Assembly: GCA_964353355.1 (NCBI GenBank)
Contig: CAYGVT010000075.1
Span: 1-15,746 of the forward strand
Length of the DNA stretch: 15,746 bases
Reading direction: 5' to 3'
Source: CAYGVT01 sp964353355
GTDB lineage: Archaea > Thermoplasmatota > DTKX01 > GCA-020343715
Shown here: piece after piece, positions 1 through 8,082 of the stretch
How the letters are laid out: each line of letters begins with the position of its first letter
Position numbering within the stretch: the stretch's first letter is position 1
Translations under genes and position numbers: made by a program
Notes under the pieces: model-generated
Databases searched by the model: none
Seen by the model: only the letters and a program-made list of their open reading frames with translations
Told to the model about the DNA's origin: nothing

Positions 1-2567
1 ATCGAATTCAAGAGCAGACTTAGCGCTAGAAGCACCTCTTCCTGTCGTCGGGGATTATTGCTGCGCAACCTCCCGCCATTGCCCCAGAAAATCGCCTCGT
101 GGAAACTGTTCCAAGCCTCTGCATCGTTGCATGCCCGTCTGATCTCGTACTGACGCTCCTCGTCCTGGGCATATCTCAATAGGAACTCCGTCCTACCGAC
201 CTTACCCAATTCTCGTAGGGCCTCCGCGATGTCATGTCCTTCCTCGTCGTACAGATGCCAACGTCGCAGGACCTCCGAGGCTCGAATCCTTCCCGTCTTG
301 ACGGCCTCTGCCATTCTGAGGATATTGGGAAGCCCGCGCTCGATGATGTCCCACCGGACCGTCCGAAGATTCTTGAGACCGCACCGGTTCTTCCCCGTTG
401 GTTTGAACAACAGTACACGCGATGGCCTCCTGAATCTCGTCAAGATCACCTTGTCCATGATCTCCGCGAGCCCCCAAAGGGCGAGGAACTGGCCCTGAGT
501 GTCGCCGCAAGAACTGCGGAGCTCTTGGCCAGCCAACGGATGGAGGAGCTCATCAAGGACATGCCACGATTCCCACTCTTGATTGCCCAGGGGACGCACT
601 CGCGTGGCGATGCCATCGTCCCGGCGGAACCAATAGACCGTCATGCCCGTCCTGCCCTTCCTGTAATGGTACCTGGACAGGAGGTTGTTCTGATACGCGC
701 CGATAACTCGGCCGTCGACGGAGACCATCTTCCCTGTGCCCCACTGCCTTCCCATTCCTCGCTCGTCCCAGCACCGTATGAGACGCGCTTGCGCTGACTC
801 GAGGTTTTCCATGGTGAAGTAGCTGTTCAAGAACGTCTGGATCCGCCCGACGCTTTGTCCGCTGCCAAGGACGGCCGCCGTCTCTCTGACGCCGATGTTC
901 ATCCCCATGGCGACCAGGACGCCCAGCGTCATGCGGAGTTTTTCCTCTTTCGCGATCTCGTGTGGGGAGGGCTTCTCGAGCTTGAACTCGTTCAGGAATC
1001 CAGTCGAACGATGCACCTTCATCAACACATCGATTATCGATGTGGTCCGGCAACTCGCGATCAGCTCCATATGGCGTTCGCGTTGTCTTGACTCGTCCTC
1101 CTCCGTCTGGTGACGCGGAGGCCTTCTGATCTGTAGGCGGCCGTCCTCTACCAACGGTCGGGATTTCGCCGCTCTCTCGAAGTCCGCCCAAGCCTTGTCC
1201 AGCCTCCTTTGACGAGCAGACGTCCACTCTTGTGGATCGACGAGGACATGCGATTGCGGAATGTCCGCCAAGATATCGGAGAACCTGCCGCTCAATGATG
1301 CGGTCATCCTGCCGGACCAGAGATAGTCCGCGAGGGTGATCAGGACGACCGGTTCGAACACCAATCGGTTCGTCAAGAGGTTCTGGGGGACCTGGAGAAA
1401 GGTCAGTTTCCTGACCGTCTGGATTGGTATCTCCTTGTTAAACGGTGCGAACCCAAGAACCTCTGGAAGGACCTCCACCAATACCTCTGAATGAGGGTCG
1501 TGCCCTGTGAAATGGATTCCCACGAGACGCCGGGCAAGCTTTCTCGTGTACGTACCTCTGCTCCCGATCATTCGATAGAGGCGGTCCCTGTCCAGTGTTG
1601 CCGCACCGTCCCTGCGAAGGCGGTTCAGCTTCTTCTGGAAGGGGAGCAAGGGCTTCGGCGTTCCGACCGCGAGAGCTTCACCGATGGCTATCTGCAGGTC
1701 ATGTAGGTCCCTCCCGGATCGCTCGAGCAGTGCGAGGCTCTCCTCCCGCCTATCCTCCTCGACCTCCTCCGTGACCCTGGAGCGGAGCAGGCGAGCCTTC
1801 CTGACGAAGCAGATGAGTACCGAATCGATGCTGTCCCTGAGGCGACCAGCGAGATAGAAGGGCAATGCCTCCAGTATCCTGCTTTGCTCCCAGCGACCCA
1901 AGGTGGACGGTGAACGGCGTTCGACGAATCGGAAGAGACGTTCGCAATCCGGACTGGATAATAGCGTTTCAGGATCGAGCCCGTTCTTCTCCAGTGCCGT
2001 CGACAATTCACGAAAGATTCGATATTCCTCGACCATCTTCGGAATGCTGGCCCGCCCGATCTGCGCTGGTGGATGACGGAGGAGCTCTTGAGCTGTCGTC
2101 CACCTACGGGCGATGGGCAATGTACGGATCGAGACGTTCAGAGAGTGTTCGAGGTGGGTCAACCTTGATTCGTTTTCCTCTTCTTGGGCGAACCTCACGG
2201 CCGAGCGAACGCAACGGCGGAATCGATAGCTGGCAGGTTTCACGATCTTATCGGCGATGAAGAGCTCCGTGACGCGTCGTTCTAGCTCTGGTAGCCTGAT
2301 TTCGAGGTCGAGGTTTCCCTCCCCATACTGGTCCAAAAGCCACTGAACGAAAGGTTCACCATCCAATTTCCTCAGGCGATTCTGGTCTCTGTACTCTGTC
2401 CATATGCGGCTGAAGGTCTGCTGAGATGGCGGTGCTGGCAATCCTCTCTTCGGCGGTCGGCCGAGACACCAGCGCTCAACAAATTGCCCGTAGCCTACAC
2501 AGGCGAATTGGTTGTACAATCGGTCGATGATCTTGAGGGAACGATTCCACGGACCTCGGGGACGCAC
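1..2567 (-). CDS. tnpA: Tn3-family transposase (DDE_Tnp_Tn3), C-terminus cut by window edge
   Basis: It catalyses strand transfer at the terminal repeats in replicative transposition. The minus-strand frame is open from 2645 to position 1 with no stop, about 855 residues from the chosen GTG at 2567. The RNase H-like core has the Tn3 acidic triad: Asp in VSVDGRV (codon 714-716, residue about 618), Asp in CGDTQG (501-503, about 689) and Glu in NDAEAWNSFHEAIFW (117-119, about 817). The spacing of the three residues matches that of Tn3 transposases. The C-terminal helix LRRWHLYDEEG and the motif GGRLRSNN are also typical. By comparison with the copy at the right edge, about 42 residues are missing, giving a protein near 900 aa, shorter at the N-terminus than the usual 950-1000. 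The GTG at 2567 is preferred over the GTG at 2645 inside the terminal repeat because a TATA-like box lies at 2616-2623 and GGTGGA sits just upstream. No in-frame ATG occurs near the N-terminus. Confidence 0.92.
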   Translation of the reverse strand, partial: MRPRGPWNRSLKIIDRLYNQFACVGYGQFVERWCLGRPPKRGLPAPPSQQTFSRIWTEYRDQNRLRKLDGEPFVQWLLDQYGEGNLDLEIRLPELERRVTELFIADKIVKPASYRFRRCVRSAVRFAQEEENESRLTHLEHSLNVSIRTLPIARRWTTAQELLRHPPAQIGRASIPKMVEEYRIFRELSTALEKNGLDPETLLSSPDCERLFRFVERRSPSTLGRWEQSRILEALPFYLAGRLRDSIDSVLICFVRKARLLRSRVTEEVEEDRREESLALLERSGRDLHDLQIAIGEALAVGTPKPLLPFQKKLNRLRRDGAATLDRDRLYRMIGSRGTYTRKLARRLVGIHFTGHDPHSEVLVEVLPEVLGFAPFNKEIPIQTVRKLTFLQVPQNLLTNRLVFEPVVLITLADYLWSGRMTASLSGRFSDILADIPQSHVLVDPQEWTSARQRRLDKAWADFERAAKSRPLVEDGRLQIRRPPRHQTEEDESRQRERHMELIASCRTTSIIDVLMKVHRSTGFLNEFKLEKPSPHEIAKEEKLRMTLGVLVAMGMNIGVRETAAVLGSGQSVGRIQTFLNSYFTMENLESAQARLIRCWDERGMGRQWGTGKMVSVDGRVIGAYQNNLLSRYHYRKGRTGMTVYWFRRDDGIATRVRPLGNQEWESWHVLDELLHPLAGQELRSSCGDTQGQFLALWGLAEIMDKVILTRFRRPSRVLLFKPTGKNRCGLKNLRTVRWDIIERGLPNILRMAEAVKTGRIRASEVLRRWHLYDEEGHDIAEALRELGKVGRTEFLLRYAQDEERQYEIRRACNDAEAWNSFHEAIFWGNGGRLRSNNPRRQEEVLLALSLLLNS

Positions 2568-2615
2568 GATTCCACCGAGGAAATAAAGCGGTCGCCTTTT
2601 ATTACGTCTATTGAG

Positions 2616-2623
2616 TTTAAATA
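2616..2623 (-). promoter_or_regulatory. TATA-like box for tnpA of element A
   Basis: On the minus strand the sequence TATTTAAA lies just inside the terminal repeat. Archaeal initiation about 25 bp downstream would fall near 2592, leaving a leader of about 25 nt before GTG 2567. Box and start codon therefore support each other. No transcription data are available. Confidence 0.45.
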
Positions 2624-2630
2624 GGGTTTT

Positions 2631-2663
2631 GAGTAAAATGCACACTTAATCAAGTACAAGGCC
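2631..2663 (-). repeat. Terminal inverted repeat of Tn3-like element A
   Basis: Reading the minus strand from 2663, the end begins GGCCTTGTACTTGATTAAG. It matches the plus-strand sequence at 15154-15186 at 31 of 33 positions, and a diverged copy at 15099-15131 less well. The position immediately upstream of the transposase frame, and a length near the 38 bp typical of Tn3 ends, support its identity. Unlike classic Tn3 ends it does not start with GGGG. Confidence 0.88.
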
Positions 2664-2949
2664 TCTCAGGACATCCAGGCTCGTCGCCTGCGCGGCCGTC
2701 CTCAACGTGATGAAGGGCCAGATGACGCCCGACGAGTTCCGGAGGGCCGTCCGAGAGCTCGCGGCGCACCATAAAGGAAAAACGTTCGACAGGGGTGCCG
2801 TGTCTTTCGAATATTGGACCGAGCACATGCCACTGAGGCCGGGCGCCAGGCAGTATCGAGAGGAGTGGTTCCGAATTCGACTGGGCTGGTCCATCTGGGG
2901 GAAACGAGCACGCGGGCGGTTGCCAGTCTGCAGGTCAAACCTTGGGTAA
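2664..2949 (+). pseudogene. Gene remnant truncated at the Tn3 end; unknown product
   Basis: A frame open from the first base outside the transposon end runs to TAA at 2947-2949. It reads RTSRLVACAAVLNVMKG, then MTPDEFRRAVRELAAHHKG, then a basic aromatic-rich tail. Codons use G/C in the third position like the surrounding genes. The coding character begins before the first ATG (2704-2707), so the natural start was probably further upstream and was lost when element A inserted or rearranged. The family is not recognised. An intact 81-residue gene starting at the ATG near 2707 is the alternative; no clear ribosome binding site supports it. Confidence 0.4.
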
Positions 2950-3029
2950 CGGCACATTCGTCAGATGGGCCGAACCATGGCGAAAGGAGATAAGGCGGGC
3001 ATTCGCTCCGCATGAGAAGGCGATTCATC

Positions 3030-3374
3030 ATGTCAGGTACAGAGGACTTCCCAGACTTCATAAAGGGATTGCCGGAAATCGAGGTGCCATACCCTGGCTG
3101 CCGAGGGTGGCTGATCCAAGGGACTGGTCAGCAGGTCGTGCTCGTCGCGTTCGAGAGGAGCGTCGAAGTCCCCGCGCACTCGCATGCCGAACAGTGGGAA
3201 ATCGTTCTCTCGGGCGAGGTGACAGTGGACATGGATGGGGCACGACGGACGTACCACGTGGGGGACAACTTCTTCATCGGGGCCGGGGTACAACATTCCG
3301 CCGTCGTGTCTGCGGGCTACAGGGCGTTGATGATCTTTAACTCGCCGAACAGGTATAGGAGAAAGAGAGGTTAG
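3030..3374 (+). CDS. Small single-domain cupin protein
   Basis: The 114-residue product is a single cupin beta-barrel. Motif 1 is VPAHSHAEQWEIVLSGEV, with His50, His52 and Glu57 as metal ligands; motif 2 is GDNFFIGAGVQH, with His89. All four canonical ligands are present, so metal binding is likely. The substrate cannot be told from sequence, since such stand-alone cupins serve as isomerases, dioxygenases or sensors. The start at 3030 is preferred over 3012 because GAGAAGG lies about 9 nt upstream, and because the upstream codons add only Arg-rich residues. It has no signal peptide, so it is cytosolic. It stands alone between a gene remnant and a decayed GC-rich stretch. Confidence 0.82.
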   Translation: MSGTEDFPDFIKGLPEIEVPYPGCRGWLIQGTGQQVVLVAFERSVEVPAHSHAEQWEIVLSGEVTVDMDGARRTYHVGDNFFIGAGVQHSAVVSAGYRALMIFNSPNRYRRKRG

Positions 3375-3386
3375 AGAGAGGGACGA

Positions 3387-3521
3387 GGACGCTAGCGCGG
3401 CCGGCGCGCACACGCGCGCCGCCCGCGCAAAAGACAGAGGCACTTCCAGAGGCTCCTCGGGAATGCTGGTGCGCGCCATTGTCTACCCGAACCCCCCCCC
3501 CCCGCCGCCTCGATGCCGAGG
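3387..3521. repeat. Direct repeat copy 1 (about 135 bp), related to 7664-7797
   Basis: The stretch from GGACGCTAGCGCGGCCGGCG to GCCGCCTCGATGCCG matches 7664-7797 in the same orientation over nearly its whole length, with scattered substitutions and small indels. Copy 2 covers the 3' end of the unknown minus-strand gene at 7591-8082. In copy 1 the reading frame is broken: MARTSIPEEPLEV continues into a different frame from that of copy 2. Confidence 0.85.
3492..3503. repeat. Homopolymer run of 12 C
   Basis: Twelve consecutive C residues interrupt the repeat. The equivalent place at 7768-7780 reads as mixed C and G. Such runs are prone to slippage and here contribute to loss of frame. It could also be an assembly-length artefact. 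Confidence 0.9.
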
Positions 3522-3713
3522 GGCCCTCGACGGCCTCCGCGACCCGCGACCTCACCGCGAGCTCCAGGCTCTTCAGGGGGCTCCGCGCCGGCCTTTCTCC
3601 CTACGAGCTCCGCGAGGTCATGTGGCAGCTGCCGGGGGGAGGCGTTCGAGAGGGTGCGGCACTGGAAAGGGGCTCATAGGATGTCGAGGAGGGAGGCCGG
3701 CGCCATGTCCTGC

Positions 3714-3840
3714 GCCGCCTGCGGGGGGCGGGAGGAGGTGCCGGCGGATGCTGGAGAGGGGGCCGGGGGGACGCGGGGGGGTGGCGACGGGGGGGGTGGC
3801 GACGGGGGGAGTGGCGCGGGAGGGGGGTGGGCGGAGGGAC
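3714..3840 (+). other. G-tract cluster with G-quadruplex potential
   Basis: The plus strand carries more than ten runs of four or more G within about 125 bases, including a short tandem pattern around GTGGCGACGGGGGG. No convincing gene uses this stretch; the open frames through it are low-complexity Gly/Arg or Pro/Arg strings. It lies 166-292 bases upstream of the GLUG/PKD surface-protein gene and could affect its transcription, but that is inference. Confidence 0.6.
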
Positions 3841-4005
3841 GTGGCAACGTAGGCGGTTGGGCGACGACCTAGCGTAATTAGGTGCTCTGGTGACATCCAG
3901 ATGGCAAAAGGTGAAATAGGCCGGGGGACAATCGATGCACAGGTGCGTTGAAGAGGTTGTCGATGCCGAGCGGGAGACTATTCTGGTGAAAGGTGGTTCT
4001 TCCAC

Positions 4006-7000
4006 ATGGACAAGGCACGGAATGGGCCTCTTATCGCCCTCATCTTCGGGACCGTCATTGTACTCGTACTCTCAGTAATGCCTACGATGTACGCGGAGGC
4101 GAAGAACGGCTCCTTCGGCGGGGGGGACGGGACCCTGGCCGACCCCTACGTCATTGAGGACGTCTGGGACCTTCAGAACATGAGCCTCAACCTGAGCGCG
4201 CATTACGTTCTGGGGAATGATATCGACGCATTCTTAACCCGCGACTGGAACTCGGGCGCCGGGTTCATGCCGATAGGGGCATCCCGCCCGGACTTCACCG
4301 GCACCTTGGACGGCAGAAACCATACCATCACCGGGCTCTACATCGGCTGCGAGAGCAACCCCAATAATATCGGCCTGTTCGCCTCCGTGGGTCCCGGTGG
4401 AATGGTCAGGAACGTCAAGCTGGCGGAGGTCAATGTGGCCGGATATGATAGTGTAGGAGGACTCGCTGGCTCCAACGATGGGGGTGCGATATCGAATTGT
4501 CACGTCACGGGGAATGTAACAGCGTCCTGGTCCGAAGCAGGTGGCCTCATCGGCTACAACGAAGGGACGCTAGACAGGTCGCACTTCACTGGGAGAGTGC
4601 AGGCGGAATACAATGCAGGAGGTCTTGTGGGCCGTCACTTTTCCGGCATCGTGAACAACTCGTACTTTGAAGGGACGGTGACCAGTCCGGTGGACGCGGG
4701 AGGATTGGTCACGAGTTATTACTTCAGGGGCAAGATCATCAACTCACACTACAATATTAACAAGGTGACCATCAATGGTGGGCCGAACGTCACAATCGGC
4801 GGCCTCTTCGACGACCAGTACAAGGATTGGTACACGAACGGGCTCGCCCTCGACATATCCGATTACCGGTCCACCCTTGTCCCGTCCGGGAGTTGGTTCG
4901 AGGTCAGCTCCTTGCAGGGCTGGCGGGATCTGCTCGGATTCGCGGGCGTCGAGGGGCTCAGGTTCCGGTTGGCGACCGACCTCAATCTATCCGACGCGCC
5001 GGGGCTGTTCATCCCCTACCTCGTCACGGAGTTCGACGGTGCGAACCACACGGTGTCAGGTCTCCGCATTAATTCTCCCTCGACAACTTGCACGGGCGTG
5101 TTCGGGTTCAACGCGAGAGGCACGATACGGTATCTCCGGGTGGCGGACGCCTCCGTGGTCAGCTGCAATGACGCGGGATGCCTCCTGGGTCGTAACTATT
5201 TCGGGAACGTGCTGGATTCCTGTGCTTCAGGGGACGTCGTGGGAAGGGCGTATGCGGGCGTGCTCGTCGGGTACAACTATCATGGAACAGTGTCCCGATG
5301 CCTCTCCTCGGGTAGCGCATGGGCGAATTATAACTACGCGGGAGGGCTCTCGGGAGCGAATGACGGTGGTTTAATCTCCGATTGTTATTCCTCGGCGTCA
5401 GCGAGCAGCCCCGCCCTCGTGGGTGGGCTCGTTGGGGCTAACGCCGGCACGGTCTCGAACTGCTCCGCCACGGGGGACGCGTCCGGATCCAAGAGGATTG
5501 GCGGGCTCATCGGTTGTCAATTCAGCGGGCAGACCTCCGCCTCGTTCGCAACCGGGGATGTGACGGGCGACGAGAGCGTCGGTGGACTCATCGGCAGAGC
5601 AGAGGATAATGTCCTTAATTGCTATGCCCTGGGCAACGTGAGCGGCACGGATTACGTCGGGGGCCTCATAGGAGAAGGCCATTCATACCGCACCTGCCTG
5701 ACGAACTGTTATTCCAAAGGGAAGGTCAGCGGCAGTAGCGCTGGGGGTCTCACGGGGACGGATTGTTATCAGGTGACCTCATGCTTCTGGGATAGGCAGA
5801 CGTCCGGCCAGGGCACGAGCCCCGAGGGAACCGGCAAGACCACGGCGCAGATGAAGACGCGCGCCACCTTCACCGACGCGGGGTGGGACTTCTCGAGCAT
5901 GTGGTGCATGCTCGAGGGTGTCACCTACCCCATCCTCAGGTGGCAGGACAAGGAGCCCCCCGTGGCCGAGGCGGGCGTGGACCAGGTCGTCGAGATAGGC
6001 ACCGAGATGACGTTCAACGGCAGCAGAAGCACGGACGATCTGATGATCTCACGATATGCATGGTCATTCACCGATAACGACCTGGTGAATCTCAGCAGCG
6101 ACAATCCAACCGCGAGATATCGGTTCGATAACCTGGGGACCTGCGAGGTCACTCTGAATGTGACGGACCTCTTGGGGAATTGGGACCTGGACACGATGAA
6201 TGTCACCGTGAGCGACCTGTCAGCACCTGTCGTCCGCGCAGGCCCCGATCAGATGGTCGACGAGGACACAGCAGTCACGTTCGACGGCAGCGGGAGCAGC
6301 GACAACGTCGGCATCGCGGACTGGACCTGGTCGTTCGTCTGCGGTGGCTCTCTGCAAGTCCTGGACGGCGTCATGGCCTCGTTCATCTTCGATGATGCGG
6401 GCGAGTATGTCATCACACTCAATTGCACGGACGGCTCTGGTAATTGGGCGACAGATGTGCTCATCGTGACGGTCAGGGACACGACCCCTCCTGTTGCGAG
6501 GGCAGGCGAGGATATCACCATCGACCAGGGGCAGAAGGCCAGGTTCGATGGCTCAAGCTCCTACGACAACGTCGGGATATCGTCGTGGAGATGGAATCTC
6601 ACCTATGCGGGCGAGGAGCAGGTCCTTCTCGGTCCGGTCATGGAATTCGTCTTCCTGTACGTCGGGTCGTACGATGTCTGCCTTACCGTCGTCGACGTGA
6701 GTGGCCATTCCTCCACCGATTGGCTGGTCGTAACGGTGCTGGACACCGAGAAGCCAGTGGCCATTGTCAACCATGGCATAGGGGTCGACCAGTTCCAGAC
6801 GGTGACGTTCGACGGCTCGACATCCCACGACAATGTCGGTATCGACGGGTGCGTGTGGACCTTCATGTACGGGGATGAGCCCATCGTGCTTCATGGGCTC
6901 GTGACGTCGTTCGTGTTCGAGTTGGCTGGCAAGTTCACGGTCCAGATGACCGTGAGCGATTTGGCCGGCAACTCGGCGTTGGATCTCTTCACAGTCACGA

Positions 7001-7641
7001 TCTATGATATAACGTCGCCGACGGCGAACGCGGGCCCGGACCTGACGATTAACCAGACCGAGATAATCATGTTCGACGCATCGGGATCGTTCGATGACGT
7101 TGGCATAGTGGGATACGCTTGGTACATCTATTTTAATGATCACGCAGATAAGCGAAAGGGGCCCACATGCGATTATCTCTTTCCGTTCGCCGGCACCTAC
7201 GAGGTCTGGTTGGTGGTCACGGACGAGGCGGGGAACGAGGGCAGGGACAGCTGCACGATCACGGTCAACGATATCGAGCCGCCCAGGGCAGAGGCCGGTG
7301 AGGACCAGTCCGTTCGGAAGGGCGCGATGGTGGAGCTGGACGGGAAGGGCTCTACGGACAACGTGGGGATTGTCAACTGGACGTGGCGCTTCGAGTACGA
7401 TGGTGAGATGTGCACCCTGTACGGGCAGAAGGTAGCCTATAGGTTCGATGACAGGGGGGCATATGATATCGAGCTGACGGTACTCGATGGCGTGGGCCAC
7501 TCGAGTTCGGATGATATGACGATAGTGGTGTTGGACGAGAAGGTGGGGAGCGATAGGGGTGAGGTGATTGTCCTATTTATCATCATCATTTCAGTGGTCG
7601 TCGCCTGTTTCGTGATATTCTATGGTGTGAGGAAGCGGTAA
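4006..7641 (+). CDS. Large secreted GLUG/PKD surface protein with C-terminal membrane anchor
   Basis: The 1211-residue product is probably a cell-surface adhesin or envelope protein. An N-terminal hydrophobic segment (residues 9-29) acts as signal peptide. Residues about 35-135 and 290-390 resemble the leaders of GLUG beta-helix regions. From about 145 to 635 there are many GLUG-type units of about 25-30 residues, such as GGLIGYNEGTLDRSHFTG and GGLVGANAGTVSNCSATG, which fold as a right-handed beta-helix. Six PKD domains follow at a regular spacing of about 88 residues, starting near 650, 739, 827, 915, 1003 and 1091. Each has a proline/AGxD start and the core pattern FDGSxSxDNVGI. A hydrophobic helix (about 1185-1206) and a short basic tail GVRKR anchor it. 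AGGTGG lies about 10 nt before the ATG. The gene stands alone and its 3' end overlaps the convergent gene by 51 bases. The ligand is unknown. Confidence 0.93.
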   Translation: MDKARNGPLIALIFGTVIVLVLSVMPTMYAEAKNGSFGGGDGTLADPYVIEDVWDLQNMSLNLSAHYVLGNDIDAFLTRDWNSGAGFMPIGASRPDFTGTLDGRNHTITGLYIGCESNPNNIGLFASVGPGGMVRNVKLAEVNVAGYDSVGGLAGSNDGGAISNCHVTGNVTASWSEAGGLIGYNEGTLDRSHFTGRVQAEYNAGGLVGRHFSGIVNNSYFEGTVTSPVDAGGLVTSYYFRGKIINSHYNINKVTINGGPNVTIGGLFDDQYKDWYTNGLALDISDYRSTLVPSGSWFEVSSLQGWRDLLGFAGVEGLRFRLATDLNLSDAPGLFIPYLVTEFDGANHTVSGLRINSPSTTCTGVFGFNARGTIRYLRVADASVVSCNDAGCLLGRNYFGNVLDSCASGDVVGRAYAGVLVGYNYHGTVSRCLSSGSAWANYNYAGGLSGANDGGLISDCYSSASASSPALVGGLVGANAGTVSNCSATGDASGSKRIGGLIGCQFSGQTSASFATGDVTGDESVGGLIGRAEDNVLNCYALGNVSGTDYVGGLIGEGHSYRTCLTNCYSKGKVSGSSAGGLTGTDCYQVTSCFWDRQTSGQGTSPEGTGKTTAQMKTRATFTDAGWDFSSMWCMLEGVTYPILRWQDKEPPVAEAGVDQVVEIGTEMTFNGSRSTDDLMISRYAWSFTDNDLVNLSSDNPTARYRFDNLGTCEVTLNVTDLLGNWDLDTMNVTVSDLSAPVVRAGPDQMVDEDTAVTFDGSGSSDNVGIADWTWSFVCGGSLQVLDGVMASFIFDDAGEYVITLNCTDGSGNWATDVLIVTVRDTTPPVARAGEDITIDQGQKARFDGSSSYDNVGISSWRWNLTYAGEEQVLLGPVMEFVFLYVGSYDVCLTVVDVSGHSSTDWLVVTVLDTEKPVAIVNHGIGVDQFQTVTFDGSTSHDNVGIDGCVWTFMYGDEPIVLHGLVTSFVFELAGKFTVQMTVSDLAGNSALDLFTVTIYDITSPTANAGPDLTINQTEIIMFDASGSFDDVGIVGYAWYIYFNDHADKRKGPTCDYLFPFAGTYEVWLVVTDEAGNEGRDSCTITVNDIEPPRAEAGEDQSVRKGAMVELDGKGSTDNVGIVNWTWRFEYDGEMCTLYGQKVAYRFDDRGAYDIELTVLDGVGHSSSDDMTIVVLDEKVGSDRGEVIVLFIIIISVVVACFVIFYGVRKR

Positions 7642-8082
7642 TACAGCTATTGAATCGAAACGGGGACGCTCGCGCGGCCGGCGCGCACACGTGCGCCTCC
7701 CTTGCGGGGACAGAGTCACTCCCAAGGGCTCCCCGGGAATGCTGGTGCGCGCCATTGGCCAGCCGAACCCCCCGCGCCCCGCCGCCTCGATGCCGGCGGC
7801 CATGACCGCGCCCCTGAGGAGGCCAAGGCCCTCGAGGAGGTCACGGCACTCGTGGACGCCCTCAACCTCGATTTCAACGAACCTGAGACAACCCAGCAGC
7901 ACCCAGGCTGCCGCCACGGGCCCGTCCCCCCACACGGCCAGGGCGTTCGCCAGGTCGTGGAGGGGGCCGCCCCATCCCGCCCCCATCTTGACAACGAACT
8001 CCCCCGGCACCGCCGGCGGCACCGAGTCCACTGCCTCGTTCACGACCTCGCGCACAACCTCTGTCCCTGCAATCGCGTTCAT
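7591..8082 (-). CDS. Unknown protein, third gene of the AbrB cassette
   Basis: The 163-residue product belongs to no family I recognise. The start is fixed by an ATGA overlap with the stop of the upstream gene, with GGAGATGA at the junction, pointing to translational coupling. Residues 1-115 look like a compact alpha-rich domain: VVREVVNEAVDSVPPAV, then GGPLHDLANALAVWGDGP, then a hydrophobic stretch VAAAWVLLGCLRFVEI and an acidic helix. There is no signal peptide and no clear membrane segment. The last 45 residues are Arg-rich and less conserved-looking, and read through the repeat shared with 3387-3521. The last 51 bases overlap the convergent PKD gene, so the true C-terminus might be shorter through an assembly or sequence change. 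A role together with the membrane protein upstream is inferred from coupling only. Confidence 0.62.
   Translation of the reverse strand: MNAIAGTEVVREVVNEAVDSVPPAVPGEFVVKMGAGWGGPLHDLANALAVWGDGPVAAAWVLLGCLRFVEIEVEGVHECRDLLEGLGLLRGAVMAAGIEAAGRGGFGWPMARTSIPGEPLGVTLSPQGRRTCARRPRERPRFDSIAVLPLPHTIEYHETGDDH
7664..7797. repeat. Direct repeat copy 2, related to 3387-3521
   Basis: It lies just past the stop codon of the GLUG/PKD gene and matches the copy upstream of that gene in the same orientation. The two copies thus bracket the surface-protein gene at a distance of about 4.28 kb. In this copy the repeat is part of the 3' coding end of the gene at 7591-8082. Confidence 0.85.

Larger units (their letters stand above)
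1..2663 (-). mobile_element. Tn3-family transposon (element A), 5'-transposase end; other end outside window
   Basis: The segment contains a long Tn3-type transposase frame reading leftward and ends on the right in a 33-bp terminal repeat (2631-2663). The same repeat appears in opposite orientation at 15154-15186, beside a second Tn3 transposase. The outer end is the GGCC at 2663, so the element extends left beyond the window. No resolvase, res site or passenger gene is visible in the part present. A 5-bp target duplication cannot be tested because the far end is missing. Confidence 0.85.
3387..3870 (-). pseudogene. Collapsed remnant of the AbrB-cassette (3' gene fragment plus upstream tag)
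   Basis: The low-coordinate end is clearly homologous to the 3' end of the gene at 7591-8082. On the minus strand it encodes MARTSIPEEPLEV, the counterpart of MARTSIPGEPLGV, and is then frameshifted. At the other end, GCGGTTGGGCGA at 3853-3864 also occurs upstream of the intact cassette promoter at 8858-8869. Between them lie a C12 run, weakly coding-like sequence and a G-tract cluster, with no AbrB frame and no membrane-protein frame. The simplest reading is an internally deleted copy of the cassette. Homology beyond about 3540 is weak, so the full extent is inference. Confidence 0.45.

Noticed and set aside
553..1227. Minus-strand frame of 224 codons and plus frame 234-797
   Set aside because: Both overlap the Tn3 transposase frame, which runs uninterrupted with catalytic motifs; these are out-of-frame shadows.
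2645..2645. GTG at 2645 as the transposase start
   Set aside because: It lies inside the terminal repeat with no room for a promoter; the TATA box at 2616-2623 would be inside the gene.
3714..3840. Possible CRISPR-like tandem repeat
   Set aside because: The GTGGCGAC-G-run units are short and adjacent without spacers of uniform length; no array or cas gene is present.
3463..3852. Several low-complexity frames on both strands
   Set aside because: They translate homopolymer and G-tract DNA into Gly/Arg or Pro/Arg strings without ribosome binding sites or domain character.
3867..3883. Small hairpin ACCTA-7-TAGGT as operator or terminator
   Set aside because: The five-base stem is short, AT-containing and not followed by a T-run; it is within chance expectation.
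6553..7500. Minus-strand frame of 315 codons
   Set aside because: It lies opposite the PKD repeats, whose regular domain pattern proves the plus strand is coding; the minus reading has no domain character.
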